Assembly (NCBI GenBank): GCA_026707945.1
Contig: JAPOVV010000077.1
Location: 62,001-126,000 of the forward strand
DNA length: 64,000 nt
Origin: Gammaproteobacteria bacterium
GTDB lineage: Bacteria; Pseudomonadota; Gammaproteobacteria; Pseudomonadales; Azotimanducaceae
Direction: 5' to 3'
Shown one piece after another: positions 18,529 to 27,861 of the stretch. Made by a program: the position numbers and the translations under genes. How positions within the stretch are numbered: position 1 is the first letter of the stretch; every line of letters starts with the position of its first letter. Below the pieces are notes generated by a model that was not told the origin of the DNA, did not search any database, and was given only the letters and a program-made list of their open reading frames with translations.

Positions 18529-19905
18529 ATGACTATACGACTTTCCCGAAGACCGGTCAGACCTGAGTCGCGGTCCACTCGAAGGCGCGCTTCGCGGCGG
18601 CTCGCTTACCTTGCATATCTGGCAATTTGCATTCTCCCTGTGGCTAATGCAAACGACGATTGCAACGAACTCCGCGCCGAGATGCAAGCCACAGCTGCGG
18701 AAGAACTCTCCCCCTGCGATGCTAATGCGATCTGGTGTGACGACATGTCGCCTGGTTCACGAGATTGTCCAGCGCTCATCGGCTGGTCCAGCATCGTCGC
18801 CTACTTTAACGGTGATACCTTGGGAAGCAACTCTTTCGACTATGAAGACGGCACTTACGTGCTCTCAGAGGTTTCGCTCGACGGAGACGCAACATTGAGG
18901 CTAGCTTTCTCCGACACCAGCACGGACGCTCTCGAGAACCCTGAGGTCCGCGCGCGGCAAGAACTGCTCGTTGACCGAGGCGAAGGTGTACATCGCTTCA
19001 AACTGGGTGAAGCGATGTTTAGCCATGAAGGAGGAGAGTACGTGTTCCTGTGGAGATCAAGTGGTCTTAGCTGGTCTGTCGCTGACACGGTTCGCCTGCA
19101 ATTCGAGGAAATTCCAAGAGGCGCATTCCGTCCCGTGATTACTAGCGAGTCAAACGACCTAATTGATACGACCTTTGTCGTCTCCATCGACTTTGGTTTT
19201 CGCCGTGTCGTCGATGCGTTCCCAAACAACGCACTGCGTGTCACCAACGGTGCCGCTGAAGCGCCTCGCAAGACGTGGGGTCCCAATGGTGAACCAGCAG
19301 ACGGACGGTTTTGGGAGGCGACTGTGTGGCCGACGCACCTTCGGTACGGTCCTGTCGAATACGGTCGACACCAGACACACACTTTGACTGTGGACATTGC
19401 GGCGGGAATCGCTATCGATACCGGAAGCGATTCTGAGATCGTGCGAAACCTTGCTGCCGAAACCTACACACGTGAGATTTTCGATGGCGATCTTTGTAAT
19501 GGCGACCCAATGGGCTGCACCGAGCCACCTAATCGGGACCGACTCTGCATCGTGCATAACGGGTCCGGTTGCCTCGAACCGTCGCTCGGACCTTTTACAG
19601 GTCCGCTTGCCGTAGAACTATGGTTTGTCCGCGACCACATACTGGTCGCGCAAGTTCAAGGCTTTACGCTTGATGATGTCTGGGTCCCCAACGGCTCAGT
19701 GACCAAGCTACAGAGCAAGTACGGCGACAATTCGGACTTCTTAATCACCGTGACGCCTGATCCTAACTATTCAGGTCCGTTTACGGTTCGTGTCCCTGAT
19801 AGCGCCGCCCATGCGTGCGAGACTGAAGATCTCACAAATTGCGATTCCAATAGACCTACGCGTGGCGACTCGCTGACCTTGTCGGTCGTGGCAACTGGCA
19901 TGTAA
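18529..19905 (+). CDS. Exported protein with two Ig-like domains
   Basis: This 458-residue protein has an Arg-rich n-region and a hydrophobic core (LAYLAYLAICILPVANA), so it is exported. Two regions resemble the Ig-like domains of bacterial surface proteins: about 200-310 (PVITSESNDLIDTTFVVSIDF, here FVVSIDFGFRR..LRVTNGAA) and about 350-458 (FTGPLAVELWF..VWVPNGSV..ITVTPDPNYSGPFTVRVP). Several Cys pairs may form disulfides. No enzyme motif, membrane anchor or sorting signal is seen, so it may be periplasmic or secreted. A GAGG site lies 8 bases before the ATG. The gene stands alone and a strong hairpin follows about 70 bases downstream. The function is unknown. Confidence 0.7.
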   Translation: MTIRLSRRPVRPESRSTRRRASRRLAYLAYLAICILPVANANDDCNELRAEMQATAAEELSPCDANAIWCDDMSPGSRDCPALIGWSSIVAYFNGDTLGSNSFDYEDGTYVLSEVSLDGDATLRLAFSDTSTDALENPEVRARQELLVDRGEGVHRFKLGEAMFSHEGGEYVFLWRSSGLSWSVADTVRLQFEEIPRGAFRPVITSESNDLIDTTFVVSIDFGFRRVVDAFPNNALRVTNGAAEAPRKTWGPNGEPADGRFWEATVWPTHLRYGPVEYGRHQTHTLTVDIAAGIAIDTGSDSEIVRNLAAETYTREIFDGDLCNGDPMGCTEPPNRDRLCIVHNGSGCLEPSLGPFTGPLAVELWFVRDHILVAQVQGFTLDDVWVPNGSVTKLQSKYGDNSDFLITVTPDPNYSGPFTVRVPDSAAHACETEDLTNCDSNRPTRGDSLTLSVVATGM

Positions 19906-19975
19906 CCTTATGGCATAGGTTGCGCACCTATACGGGTTGACCGCTGGAGTCAACGACCTCGTTAGGTAGCCGTTT

Positions 19976-20005
19976 CGAGCCGCTGGCTACTAGGCTAGCG
20001 GCTCG
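19976..20005. repeat. Strong hairpin downstream of the Ig-like protein gene
   Basis: CGAGCCGCT (19976-19984) pairs perfectly with AGCGGCTCG (19997-20005) around a 12-base loop. There is no T-run, so it is not a standard terminator. A second small inverted repeat, GTTGAC/GTCAAC, lies at 19936-19954. They may stabilise the mRNA 3' end or be part of a repeat family. Confidence 0.5.
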
Positions 20006-20178
20006 AGCACATTAATACTGCCCTTTCGTCATGCTCGGCTTAACCGACTACGAGCGTCCGTCCACACGGTGCTACGTTCGACTCCGACGCTGCGAACTGC
20101 GTATGCGTACAACGACGAAGCATGCTGCTCGCTGAACTAACTTATTTCCGCCGATTTCAAGATGTTTGTGTCGCTAAC

Positions 20179-20613
20179 TCAGTCAGGGAGTTGGGTTTCC
20201 GTGGAGTCGTCGCTCTCGCAACTAATTTCCCAAGGTATGTTGAATTTGTCAACTAGCGCACCGTAACACGGTGACCAGAAGGTGTTCTGAACCGGAATTA
20301 CGACTTTGCCACCTTCGGCGAGAGCATCAAACACTCGTCTCGATTCCTGAGGTGTTTCCGGTTGGTAAAGAATCTGGAAACCTCGCGGCAATTCATACTG
20401 CTCAGGCGGCAGGTCCGCTCCACTCAGTACGCCATCATGCAGCATCAGCGTCGCGTGAATGATCTTTTCGTGCCAGTCTGGTTGCACATTCGTCGACATC
20501 GGCGATTCGCCGTAAGTTAGCATCGTGACGATTTTGCCGTTGAGCACGTTTTCGTAGAAGCTGAAAGCCTCGTGACAGGTGCCGTTAAAAGATAGGTGTG
20601 GACTCAGTCTCAT
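20179..20613 (-). CDS. PhnB-like VOC superfamily protein
   Basis: Started at the ATG at 20613 (GGAGG lies 12 bases upstream) the protein is 144 residues. It has the paired beta-alpha-beta modules of the vicinal-oxygen-chelate fold in the PhnB/YcgB arrangement: LSPHLSFNGTCHEAFSFYENVL at the start, split here as LSFNGTCHEAFSFYENV, then IIHATLMLHDGVLSGAD and WSPCYGALVDKFNIPWEI near the end. Such proteins are metal-dependent lyases or binding proteins, mostly uncharacterised. The gene lies 79 bases downstream of nothing on its own strand; the decarboxylase gene that follows is also minus-strand, so co-transcription is possible. Confidence 0.82.
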   Translation of the reverse strand: MRLSPHLSFNGTCHEAFSFYENVLNGKIVTMLTYGESPMSTNVQPDWHEKIIHATLMLHDGVLSGADLPPEQYELPRGFQILYQPETPQESRRVFDALAEGGKVVIPVQNTFWSPCYGALVDKFNIPWEISCESDDSTETQLPD

Positions 20614-20692
20614 GTCCAAAAATAACCTCCACAATCCTTCTCGTCCGGAACGATCTTCTCAGCGAATCTATCTTCCGTCGAGATCACTCAAT

Positions 20693-22126
20693 CTACAACT
20701 CGTTCAGAGCTTCCTTGCCGAACTCAACAACGCGGTCTAGCGTCCTGTGTACTCCCTCCCAAGTCGTCGTGTGATTAATAATGCAGAATCGCAATGAGAA
20801 AACGCCTTTCAGTGACGTCGACGAGAAAAACGCTAGCTCGTCCCAAAATACACGAGCCAACACCTTGCGATTAACGTCCTCTAACGTCGCTTCGTCATAC
20901 GTACTTCCTTCAGGTTTGATGCGGAAGCAGACTATTCCAAGTGACACCGGCGTCACCATCTCGAGTACGGGATTCGAGTCAACGTATTCGCCTGCGCGTC
21001 GTGCCAGGTCTAATCCATTCTGAACCGCTGCACGAAACTTAGCCATCCCGAAGGTCTGCACGGACATCCAAATTTTCAACGCTCGTGCCGCTCGACTTAG
21101 TTGTAGACCCCGATCCGCGAAGTTCGGATGGTTCGAACCCCATACCGTGTCCTGAAGGACGTCATGTCCGATTGCAAAGGCACTCTCGAGTTGCTTTGCG
21201 TTCTTCACGATGAGTGCACCGACCTCATACGGTTGAAAGAACCACTTGTGCGCGTCCATACCTACTGAATCAGCATTTTCGATTCCAGCGAGGTGTTCCT
21301 TCCCTTCCGACGTAACCAAGGCGAATCCGCCATATGCCGCGTCCACGTGTAACCATATGCCCTCCGAGGCGCAGAACGAGCTCAACGTATCCAAACGATC
21401 AATCGACCCTGTGCTCGCGCTCCCAGCGTTCGCGCATACAGCGAGTGGATGCAAACCTTTGGCGCGATCGTCTCTAACCTGCTCCGTTAACTCCGCGAGA
21501 TTGATACGGAAATTGTCATCGGAGGACACAATGCGAATGTGATCGCGATGCACGCCTGCAATAAACGCTGCCCTTTTTAGCGCGCTATGGCTCTGATCGC
21601 TCATGTAGACGGTCGGTCGCTCTGGGTGCCCCGCAGCCTCCCGCGCCGTTACTAGAGCTTCAACACTTGCGGCAGATCCTCCGCTTGTCAACAGTCCACC
21701 CGCACTCTCAGAAAAGCCAATCCAATCGCGCATCCAATCAACAACCGTGAGTTCCAGCTGGCTGGTTCCGCTTGATACGAGCCACGTACACGAATTAATG
21801 TTGAAGCCGGCTGCAAGGTAGTCGGCGAGAATGCCTGGCCAAGTAGGAGATGACGGAATGAAACCAAAGAAACGCGGATGATCAAGTCGCGCTGCGTTTG
21901 GCAGCACATCTCGCACTACTTGCTCCAGGACCTCCTCCGCCGGTCTTTCGCCTTCCGGTGGTGGTCCCCAAAATTGCTCTTCTAGTACTTCCCGGAACTC
22001 CCCGTCCCAAGCGTTCGAACTATCAAGATCACCGTTACGCTCAATGAGGATTTCCGTTACCCTAGATGCCAATTGCCGCATCTCCTGCGGCGTCATTTGC
22101 AATCCGTCGTGTTCAGCTTTGCGCAT
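20693..22126 (-). CDS. PLP-dependent group II decarboxylase (aromatic-amino-acid-decarboxylase-like)
   Basis: This 477-residue fold-type I PLP enzyme belongs to the glutamate/aromatic amino acid decarboxylase family. The PLP lysine is in GMDAHKWFFQP, the Asp that contacts the pyridine nitrogen is in LHVDAAYGG, and the stacking His is in SDQSHSALKRA. HPRFFGFIPSS near residue 85 and LTSGGSAAS for phosphate binding also fit. It probably decarboxylates an aromatic or related amino acid to an amine, but substrate identity cannot be read from the motifs. The ATG at 22126 is preceded by only a weak GAG site. Confidence 0.9.
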   Translation of the reverse strand: MRKAEHDGLQMTPQEMRQLASRVTEILIERNGDLDSSNAWDGEFREVLEEQFWGPPPEGERPAEEVLEQVVRDVLPNAARLDHPRFFGFIPSSPTWPGILADYLAAGFNINSCTWLVSSGTSQLELTVVDWMRDWIGFSESAGGLLTSGGSAASVEALVTAREAAGHPERPTVYMSDQSHSALKRAAFIAGVHRDHIRIVSSDDNFRINLAELTEQVRDDRAKGLHPLAVCANAGSASTGSIDRLDTLSSFCASEGIWLHVDAAYGGFALVTSEGKEHLAGIENADSVGMDAHKWFFQPYEVGALIVKNAKQLESAFAIGHDVLQDTVWGSNHPNFADRGLQLSRAARALKIWMSVQTFGMAKFRAAVQNGLDLARRAGEYVDSNPVLEMVTPVSLGIVCFRIKPEGSTYDEATLEDVNRKVLARVFWDELAFFSSTSLKGVFSLRFCIINHTTTWEGVHRTLDRVVEFGKEALNEL

Positions 22127-22375
22127 CTCTAGCTCTAATTCAGTAACGGAAATTCTTACTCTCGAAATTATGTTTGCGAAGACGATCTGAAATCAACTAT
22201 CCGCAATCTGGTCTTCCTACGTGAAGTCGATCTCCTGGAGTGTGAAACGCTCGCTTAGTCTTTCGGAAATAGCGTTGCCGGTTCGTATGACCAACCCCGA
22301 CGACCGCCGAAACAGATAGATAAATCCGACTAAGGGGCTTGACTCTTATAGCCGAGGCATGTCTAAATTAACGTC

Positions 22376-23377
22376 TTGATCAGGGGCGTTCTCGCGGTTT
22401 GCCACGCTGTGAATCAAACTCAGTCTCAGCTCGCACGGCGACACCGCCTGATCCCGTATATACCCCCAAAATGGGTCTCCTCATTCATATTGTCGATGGG
22501 CGTATGCATAGCGCAAATACCCGTAATCGCAGGAGAAACCGACCCATATACAAACAGGGATATCGATATCGACGACAGCCTAGAGATCTTAGATGCTAAG
22601 GTCAATGAAGCACTAGACCGTATCAGCGCAAATTGGTCCCGCGGCTGTAACGAACGTGCGTTCATCTTTGCGGTGTATCGTGACCTCGGTGGCTTACATT
22701 GGGTCGACAAGATCGAGCGCTGGGCGATGTTCGAGCCAGAGATTCATCGGTTGCCTTCGAATCGGGCCGACTCCGTCTACGCTGAGATGCCATTCCTACT
22801 ATCAAGCGGTGCGCGAATTGGCAACTTCTCTCGAACGATAAAAGTCGATGGCACCTATATGAGTACTGATAAACTCGGGCACTTTTTCTCACAAGGTCGC
22901 AAGTTCTACACGCGCTACGAACGTCTCGGAACCGTTGCTCAAGCCGCTCGACGCACGGCGAGATGGGAGGGCTTCATTTGGGGGCAGTTTCTATCAGGTA
23001 TCTATTCCAACGCAGATTTGGTCGCAAATTACGAAGGGTTTCTTTTTTATCGCGGTCTCTTCAATGATGGTGTAGTCAACGACAAAGGGGCAATCTTCCA
23101 ATGCCGAGACGGTAGCCTTGTGAAACGACGCGAGTTTACGTGGGCAGATCACGTAAATTCGCTATGGGATGAGATGATCAATCCGAGCTATTTCAAACAA
23201 TCATTGGTGCCAGCCATCGAACGACGCATGTTGCGACTGTGTGACGACTATGCAAAGCGACCCGAGCGTTACCAGATTAAAAATTCGGAGGAACTGCATA
23301 CTAGATATCAAGTGCTAACTCTGCGCGACAGTGCAGTTCCACCTATTTCGCAATTCCTTGACGAAAACTGCCGATAG
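22376..23377 (+). CDS. Exported protein of unknown function
   Basis: I do not recognise this gene. The open frame allows 333 residues from a TTG at 22376. A hydrophobic stretch (VSSFILSMGVCIAQIPVIAG, about residues 34-53) probably is a signal peptide, so the true start may be a GTG at 22408 or another downstream codon. Conserved-looking blocks are GTYMSTDKLGHFFSQGRKFY, SGIYSNADLVANYEGFLFY and four Cys in the mature part. It is followed 34 bases later by a membrane protein gene on the same strand, suggesting a pair. No catalytic motif is evident. Confidence 0.6.
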   Translation: MIRGVLAVCHAVNQTQSQLARRHRLIPYIPPKWVSSFILSMGVCIAQIPVIAGETDPYTNRDIDIDDSLEILDAKVNEALDRISANWSRGCNERAFIFAVYRDLGGLHWVDKIERWAMFEPEIHRLPSNRADSVYAEMPFLLSSGARIGNFSRTIKVDGTYMSTDKLGHFFSQGRKFYTRYERLGTVAQAARRTARWEGFIWGQFLSGIYSNADLVANYEGFLFYRGLFNDGVVNDKGAIFQCRDGSLVKRREFTWADHVNSLWDEMINPSYFKQSLVPAIERRMLRLCDDYAKRPERYQIKNSEELHTRYQVLTLRDSAVPPISQFLDENCR

Positions 23378-23411
23378 TTGAGAATGTTCAGTCTACACAT
23401 GAGAGATTGCC

Positions 23412-23945
23412 GTGCGACGATATCTCGAATTCGCCAGTAAATCCAGCGCGATAGTTTCGACGCTAATTGCAGTCCTCGTACTGTTCTTTCTCGTATTTCC
23501 TAATTTACCGATTAATGGCGAGCTGCTTGACGTGAAGTCGGGATACAGCTTCGAAGTAGCGATGAATTCGCTCGCCGCTTACGGACCCGAAGGTAGAACG
23601 ACTTATCTCTGGATCAGCCTACTGCTTGATACACTCTTTCCAGTGATTTACGTCACTTTTTTCGCGGGAGTCATCTACCGATTCAGAGTTTCTGAAGGAA
23701 CCTGGTGGCTCGCGTACATACCAGTATTCGGTGGAGTTTGGGATCTCCTAGAGAACGTCCAAATATCGCTGATGTTGATTAACTATCCAGACCTGACTGA
23801 CACACAGGTCGCGTGGGCTTCGACTTTCACGTATTTGAAACACTGGATAGGTTTTGTTTATTTAGGAGTTACCGTGGTTGTATTTCTCATTACTCTTACA
23901 CGGAAGACTTTTACGAGATTTCGAGCACGCGATACCAGCTCCTAA
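23412..23945 (+). CDS. Four-helix membrane protein of unknown function
   Basis: This 177-residue protein starts at a GTG and has four clear hydrophobic segments (about 12-32, 66-87, 100-120 and 142-163) joined by short loops. It has no recognised motif. LLDTLFPVIYVTFFAGVIYR and YIPVFGGVWDLLENVQIS are well-defined helices that may carry conserved Asp and Glu. The gene follows an exported unknown by 34 bases and probably shares its transcript. It converges on the zur gene, with about 85 AT-rich bases between. Confidence 0.55.
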   Translation: MRRYLEFASKSSAIVSTLIAVLVLFFLVFPNLPINGELLDVKSGYSFEVAMNSLAAYGPEGRTTYLWISLLLDTLFPVIYVTFFAGVIYRFRVSEGTWWLAYIPVFGGVWDLLENVQISLMLINYPDLTDTQVAWASTFTYLKHWIGFVYLGVTVVVFLITLTRKTFTRFRARDTSS

Positions 23946-24029
23946 TGCGAATATCTGCGCATGGGATGATTTTTGCCTAGTGGTTTGAACTGTCTTGTTT
24001 TTTAAAAAAAATCCAGCCACAACTTTCTG

Positions 24030-24491
24030 CTACTCTTTAACTGCCGCACAGTCACCACAAAGACCGGTCACTTCGACTACTGATTTTGTTGTTGTGAAAC
24101 CTCGTTTTAATGCCATGTCATCTAAAACCCTTTTAAGAGTCGCTGACTCTAATTCATCAGCTCGACCACATTGGGTGCATAAGAGATACTGACTTTCGTG
24201 TGCGTGATCAGGATGTCCACAAGGAACGTAGGCGTGAGTGGACTGGATTTTGTGTACTAAACCGACCTTGATCAAGAAATCGAGATGGCGATACACCGTC
24301 AGCGGCGCTATCTTTCGTCCCTGTCGGTCTTCTTGAAGTGCGATAAGTTCGTATGCAGAAAGTGGACGATCGCTTGACACGAGCTCAGTGTAGACCGCCC
24401 ATCGAGCAGGCGTTAATCGTGCGTCTGCTTCTGCACACCGAGTTTCGGCGAAATCCCGCCATTTCGAATCGATTTGCAGCGCTTTTGTCAT
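24030..24491 (-). CDS. zur: Fur-family zinc regulator Zur
   Basis: The start at 24491 is chosen because GGAG lies 6 bases upstream. The 153-residue protein has the Fur-family winged helix (LTPARWAVYTELV, APLTVYRHLDFLIKVGLVHKI) and a dimerisation domain with the structural zinc cysteines in LLCTQCGR and GLCGDCAAVKE. The spacing, the SAYELIALQED segment and a nearby Zur box favour Zur over Fur. When zinc is plentiful it represses zinc-uptake genes. It lies 107 bases downstream of the merC-like gene on the same strand and may be autoregulated through the operator at 25048-25060. Confidence 0.85.
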   Translation of the reverse strand: MTKALQIDSKWRDFAETRCAEADARLTPARWAVYTELVSSDRPLSAYELIALQEDRQGRKIAPLTVYRHLDFLIKVGLVHKIQSTHAYVPCGHPDHAHESQYLLCTQCGRADELESATLKRVLDDMALKRGFTTTKSVVEVTGLCGDCAAVKE

Positions 24492-24598
24492 CAAACTCTC
24501 CAAAGTCGATTTCTACGGAACGTTGGGAAAAGTTGGCTAGCCACTTGAAGACAGCCGCTGTAAATTCTGCTATTCATACTAGCGTTTGACAAGCGACG

Positions 24599-25018
24599 CT
24601 ATGAAGTTTGTACTTCCGAGCGTCGAAATCTACGGAGACGCAGCCAACGTTGCAGGTGCGAGAACCCCAATATAGTAGCTCCCGCGAGCGTAAGCGGGAC
24701 TTCAAGCTTAGAAAGAGCCTCGACAAACGCCGCAGTCAATAGCAAGCCGAGTCCTGTCAAAGCACCAAAAATAAACAGAAAATTTAATTTGACCAATGCA
24801 GTTTTATAAACTAACCAAACAGTCGCTGGTGCGGCTAGCAGCACGAGTAGTCGATGTACCAACTCATCATTCGACATCAAGCCGGCTATCGGGAGTAGCG
24901 TCGCCGCGAGAGGTAACACAATACAGTGTGCCAAGCATAAAGTACACATTCCCACCGCGTAGATGTCTAGATGGGGGTTACTACCTCCAGTAAACGAATC
25001 GTCCGAAGATTTGCTCAC
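24599..25018 (-). CDS. MerC-domain membrane protein
   Basis: This 139-residue protein has four membrane helices and the MerC motif CTLCLAHC in the first helix. MerC proteins move mercuric or other soft-metal ions across the inner membrane. No other mer genes (merA, merR, merT) are present. A Zur box sits 30 bases upstream of its GTG start, so zinc limitation, not mercury, is the likely signal; Zur-regulated MerC homologues are known in other proteobacteria. The cytoplasmic tail is Arg-rich. A role in zinc handling is inferred. Confidence 0.85.
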   Translation of the reverse strand: MSKSSDDSFTGGSNPHLDIYAVGMCTLCLAHCIVLPLAATLLPIAGLMSNDELVHRLLVLLAAPATVWLVYKTALVKLNFLFIFGALTGLGLLLTAAFVEALSKLEVPLTLAGATILGFSHLQRWLRLRRFRRSEVQTS

Positions 25019-25047
25019 GCAACCTGATCTTTTTTGTAAACGATTAT

Positions 25048-25060
25048 GTTATTTTATAAC
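25048..25060. promoter_or_regulatory. Zur box upstream of merC-zur
   Basis: GTTATTTTATAAC is a 13-base palindrome (5-base arms) matching the Zur consensus GTTATANTATAAC at all but one defined position. It lies 30-42 bases upstream of the merC-like start codon and therefore over its likely promoter. Confidence 0.75.
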
Positions 25061-25197
25061 GTTACATCAAGGTGCTAGACTTAGAGGTGTTAGCTATTCT
25101 GTGGCTCATGGTCTTGGCTTTATTATCGTGCGTAAGCAGATAGACAGAAGCGAACACATTTGGTTGATTGCGAGGTCTTTCTGGTAGTTGCGCGACA

Positions 25198-25244
25198 CCG
25201 AAGGAAGTAGCTCCGTCGGCGTCGCCGACGCTGAGACCTTTCGG
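25198..25244. other. Two-tier hairpin in a 450-base non-coding region
   Basis: Between merC and the next plus-strand gene (25061-25472) no convincing gene is seen. Within it CGTCGGC/GCCGACG (25214-25230, 3-base loop) lies inside an outer stem CCGAAGG/CCTTTCGG (25198-25204 with 25237-25244). It could be a structured leader, a small RNA or an attenuator. No known riboswitch consensus was matched with confidence. Confidence 0.35.
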
Positions 25245-25472
25245 CTTCTTTCAAGATTGCACATATACGGATCGACTAAATATCCCAATTAAATCAATAT
25301 GTTGACAATAATTTCTACTATCGCTGCGTTTTGCTGTGTTTCCGCACTTCTACTAATATTCCATGTCAAACACTTGAAGATAGGTTTCCGCTAGTTTGCG
25401 CGTCCGGTCTGTATATTGGAGACGATGCGACACTAATAGCAGGAATTTGCGAGAGAATCTGAGGTAGGAAGG

Positions 25473-26246
25473 ATGTACGGCGTGCACCGATGTAATCAAA
25501 CGACAGCTCGTAGTCACACCGTATCACCGCGGAGCCCCTCGGGATTAATGCGACAGCCATCAAGCGCAATACGAGACGCTAAATCACCGCCAAACGATCT
25601 GTTTACGCGGTCGTGCAACGACGCCTATCGTCGCTTCGCTCCCTTACAAAGTCTCCGCCGATTTACCGTCAGCTTAACTATTCTCGCGATCATGAGCGGC
25701 TTCAACATAACGGCACAACCGCAGACTGAGGTAGTCCTCGTATCCAACTGGTCGCAAAGTGTTAACGCAACTTCGATGGTCGATGATGAACGACTTCAGA
25801 CGTTCACAACTGGTTCTCACGCTGACGGCTATGTGCTCACACGCATCGAGCTGGATTTCGTCCTTAGTGCTCCGGTTGAGAGTTTCACAGTAGACCTGTG
25901 GACCGCGAACGGTAACCGTCCGGGAAATCGCATCGCGATCCTCGAGACGGGAGAGGTCACCGTTGGTGAACCGACGGTGTTCACGAGTACAACTTCAGTG
26001 TTGTTCGCGCCCGACACTCAGTATTTCGTACATATCGCGGTCAAGAAATCAGATGATCTCCTCATACTAAAAGCGACAAAATCTAGCGCTGAAGACCGCA
26101 CATTTCAATCGAGGACCTGGCGGATCGCAGACAGTTCGATCCGCATTCCTGAAATTGGTTCAACCTCGTGGATCACCGAAGAGAGCGTCATGAAGATTCG
26201 TATCTTCGGTTACGCACGTGACGTAAAGGAAGTCGGCTCGAGCTAG
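25473..26246 (+). CDS. Exported protein with a choice-of-anchor-R-like domain
   Basis: The mature region (after about residue 85) resembles the anchor-R family: LQTFTTGSHADGYVLTRIEL, FTVDLWTANGNRPGNRIAIL and FAPDTQYFVHIAV. Family proteins usually carry a C-terminal sorting signal, which is absent. A hydrophobic core (RFTVSLTILAIMSGFNITAQ, about 67-86) looks like a signal peptide, so the Met at 25473 probably is too far upstream and the first 55-60 residues may not be translated. No enzyme motif is present. A beta-sandwich surface or periplasmic role is inferred. It stands between a hairpin region and PhyH-2 on the same strand. Confidence 0.6.
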   Translation: MYGVHRCNQTTARSHTVSPRSPSGLMRQPSSAIRDAKSPPNDLFTRSCNDAYRRFAPLQSLRRFTVSLTILAIMSGFNITAQPQTEVVLVSNWSQSVNATSMVDDERLQTFTTGSHADGYVLTRIELDFVLSAPVESFTVDLWTANGNRPGNRIAILETGEVTVGEPTVFTSTTSVLFAPDTQYFVHIAVKKSDDLLILKATKSSAEDRTFQSRTWRIADSSIRIPEIGSTSWITEESVMKIRIFGYARDVKEVGSS

Positions 26247-26461
26247 CCATTCCCGTAATTACGTAATATGATCACGACTCAACAACCTTTAGGCCGGTGG
26301 AAGTATTAGCGAATCCGTTCTGCTGCAACGAAGAAGACGCGCCGAGCTGCCGACTTAGTTGATGTTTCATTCAAAATGACTCGTCTCAGACAATGCCGCT
26401 GTACTGCGCAACCGCAAAGTGACCAAACCGAGATGCAACAGGTTGCGAGAGATGTCGTGAC

Positions 26462-27844
26462 ATGAATGAGAAAGTACAGGACAACATAAAAGTCGCAGGT
26501 CACGTTAGCTGGGAACTGGCGACCAATGGTCCGCCATTAGACTACGAGTACTTTCCGGAAGTCCGCGCTGGGATCAGTTCGAATCCACTTCCCGCGCGAC
26601 TCGGACAAAAACCAACGATCACCAATGAACAGAAGGTCCAGTTCTATCACGACGGTTTCCTGATCATCAAGAATGCCGTCCCCCTTGAGCTAACGCGAGA
26701 TGCTCGCGAACGGGTGAAAGGTCTGCGCGCAAGCGGGGGAACGCGCGATTTCCAGCGTGGTTTTCAGTTCTTCGCGACCACACCACAATGTCAGCAAGGC
26801 TTCGTAAACATGTTTGAGGGAAGCAGGCTCGGTGAGTGCCTAAGAGAACTTATTGGTCCGTTCTCGCCCATCATCGCGTGCGATGCCCACAATACGCCCG
26901 GCGCCGACGACAACGGTTTTGTCGGTGGGGACCAGGGCGAAATGGGCCACATCGACGGCATGATGGCTCCGCCGCCTCAGTACTACCCGCAGTGCATCGA
27001 TGACATTGTTGAGCTTGGTAAAGACCCTAACGATCCCGAAGCAATGCATTGTTATATGACCCATCTCGATCACACGGTTCCTAACCCGATGGGTACGCCG
27101 TTCTACATGGATCCAGAACGAACACTCACGATTGGCGACTTTACCGCATTCGTAGGTATTGCGTTTAGCGATCAGACCGAGATCGGTTCCGGACAAACCG
27201 GTGTTCGACGCGGGTTTCACCACGACATGGAGCAATTCTTCCGAATGCAGCGAGACGCTGGTGGTCCAATCGGCTATGAAGGTCCTGGCTGGCCGCGCGT
27301 CGATCCCGCATCAGTCGCAAGTGGGACACCTCACATGGGAATGCCATCGGCACTGCAACAAGCTCCTCAAGCGCGACATGGCGGGTTTGTCGACATTGAA
27401 GGTTGGCGCGACAGTCGCGGGAAGCCCTATACATGGATCACGCCAGTTGTGCTTGAGGAAGGCGACGCTTTCGTTGCCTTACACGGTTTACCCCATGCCG
27501 GAACGGCTAACCATTCACGCCATACACGGTATGGGGCTTTTTATCGTGTTCGACGTTTCCGCGCAAGTAATCCCTACGAAGGGGATCCACGTTGGTTACA
27601 TGGAACGCGAGATCACAATGATCGACTTGGCGATGCTTCCGTGGCGACTTTCGACTACAGAAGCTACAACCCTTACCAAATGACCATCGATCATCTTTGC
27701 GATATGTGGACTGAATGGGACGGAATGAAGCAAACGGTTCAGCGGGAACGCGAAAAACAAGGTGGAAGATACCCTGTGCGTTTGCAGTTCCCTGTCAATC
27801 CTGAGTATTCATTAGGGCGGTTACCACCCATCGAAGTCGACTGA
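26462..27844 (+). CDS. Phytanoyl-CoA dioxygenase-family protein (PhyH-2)
   Basis: This 460-residue protein is longer than the usual 280-300 residue PhyH. It starts the core with EQKVQFYHDGFLIIKNAVP (about residue 56). Candidate iron ligands are H163 and D165 in MGHIDGMMAP and H345 in LPHAGTANHS, followed by R354-like basic residues for 2-oxoglutarate. A large insertion (about 170-335) separates them. The gene is alone on the plus strand and converges on the D-aminoacylase gene. The substrate is unknown; similar large PhyH proteins are frequent in marine and sponge-associated bacteria. Confidence 0.8.
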   Translation: MNEKVQDNIKVAGHVSWELATNGPPLDYEYFPEVRAGISSNPLPARLGQKPTITNEQKVQFYHDGFLIIKNAVPLELTRDARERVKGLRASGGTRDFQRGFQFFATTPQCQQGFVNMFEGSRLGECLRELIGPFSPIIACDAHNTPGADDNGFVGGDQGEMGHIDGMMAPPPQYYPQCIDDIVELGKDPNDPEAMHCYMTHLDHTVPNPMGTPFYMDPERTLTIGDFTAFVGIAFSDQTEIGSGQTGVRRGFHHDMEQFFRMQRDAGGPIGYEGPGWPRVDPASVASGTPHMGMPSALQQAPQARHGGFVDIEGWRDSRGKPYTWITPVVLEEGDAFVALHGLPHAGTANHSRHTRYGAFYRVRRFRASNPYEGDPRWLHGTRDHNDRLGDASVATFDYRSYNPYQMTIDHLCDMWTEWDGMKQTVQREREKQGGRYPVRLQFPVNPEYSLGRLPPIEVD

Positions 27845-27861
27845 ACCGCTCATATTTCTTC

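Noticed and set aside
24599..25018. Mercury-resistance operon
   Set aside because: Only a merC-like gene is present, without merR, merT, merP or merA, and the upstream operator is Zur-type.
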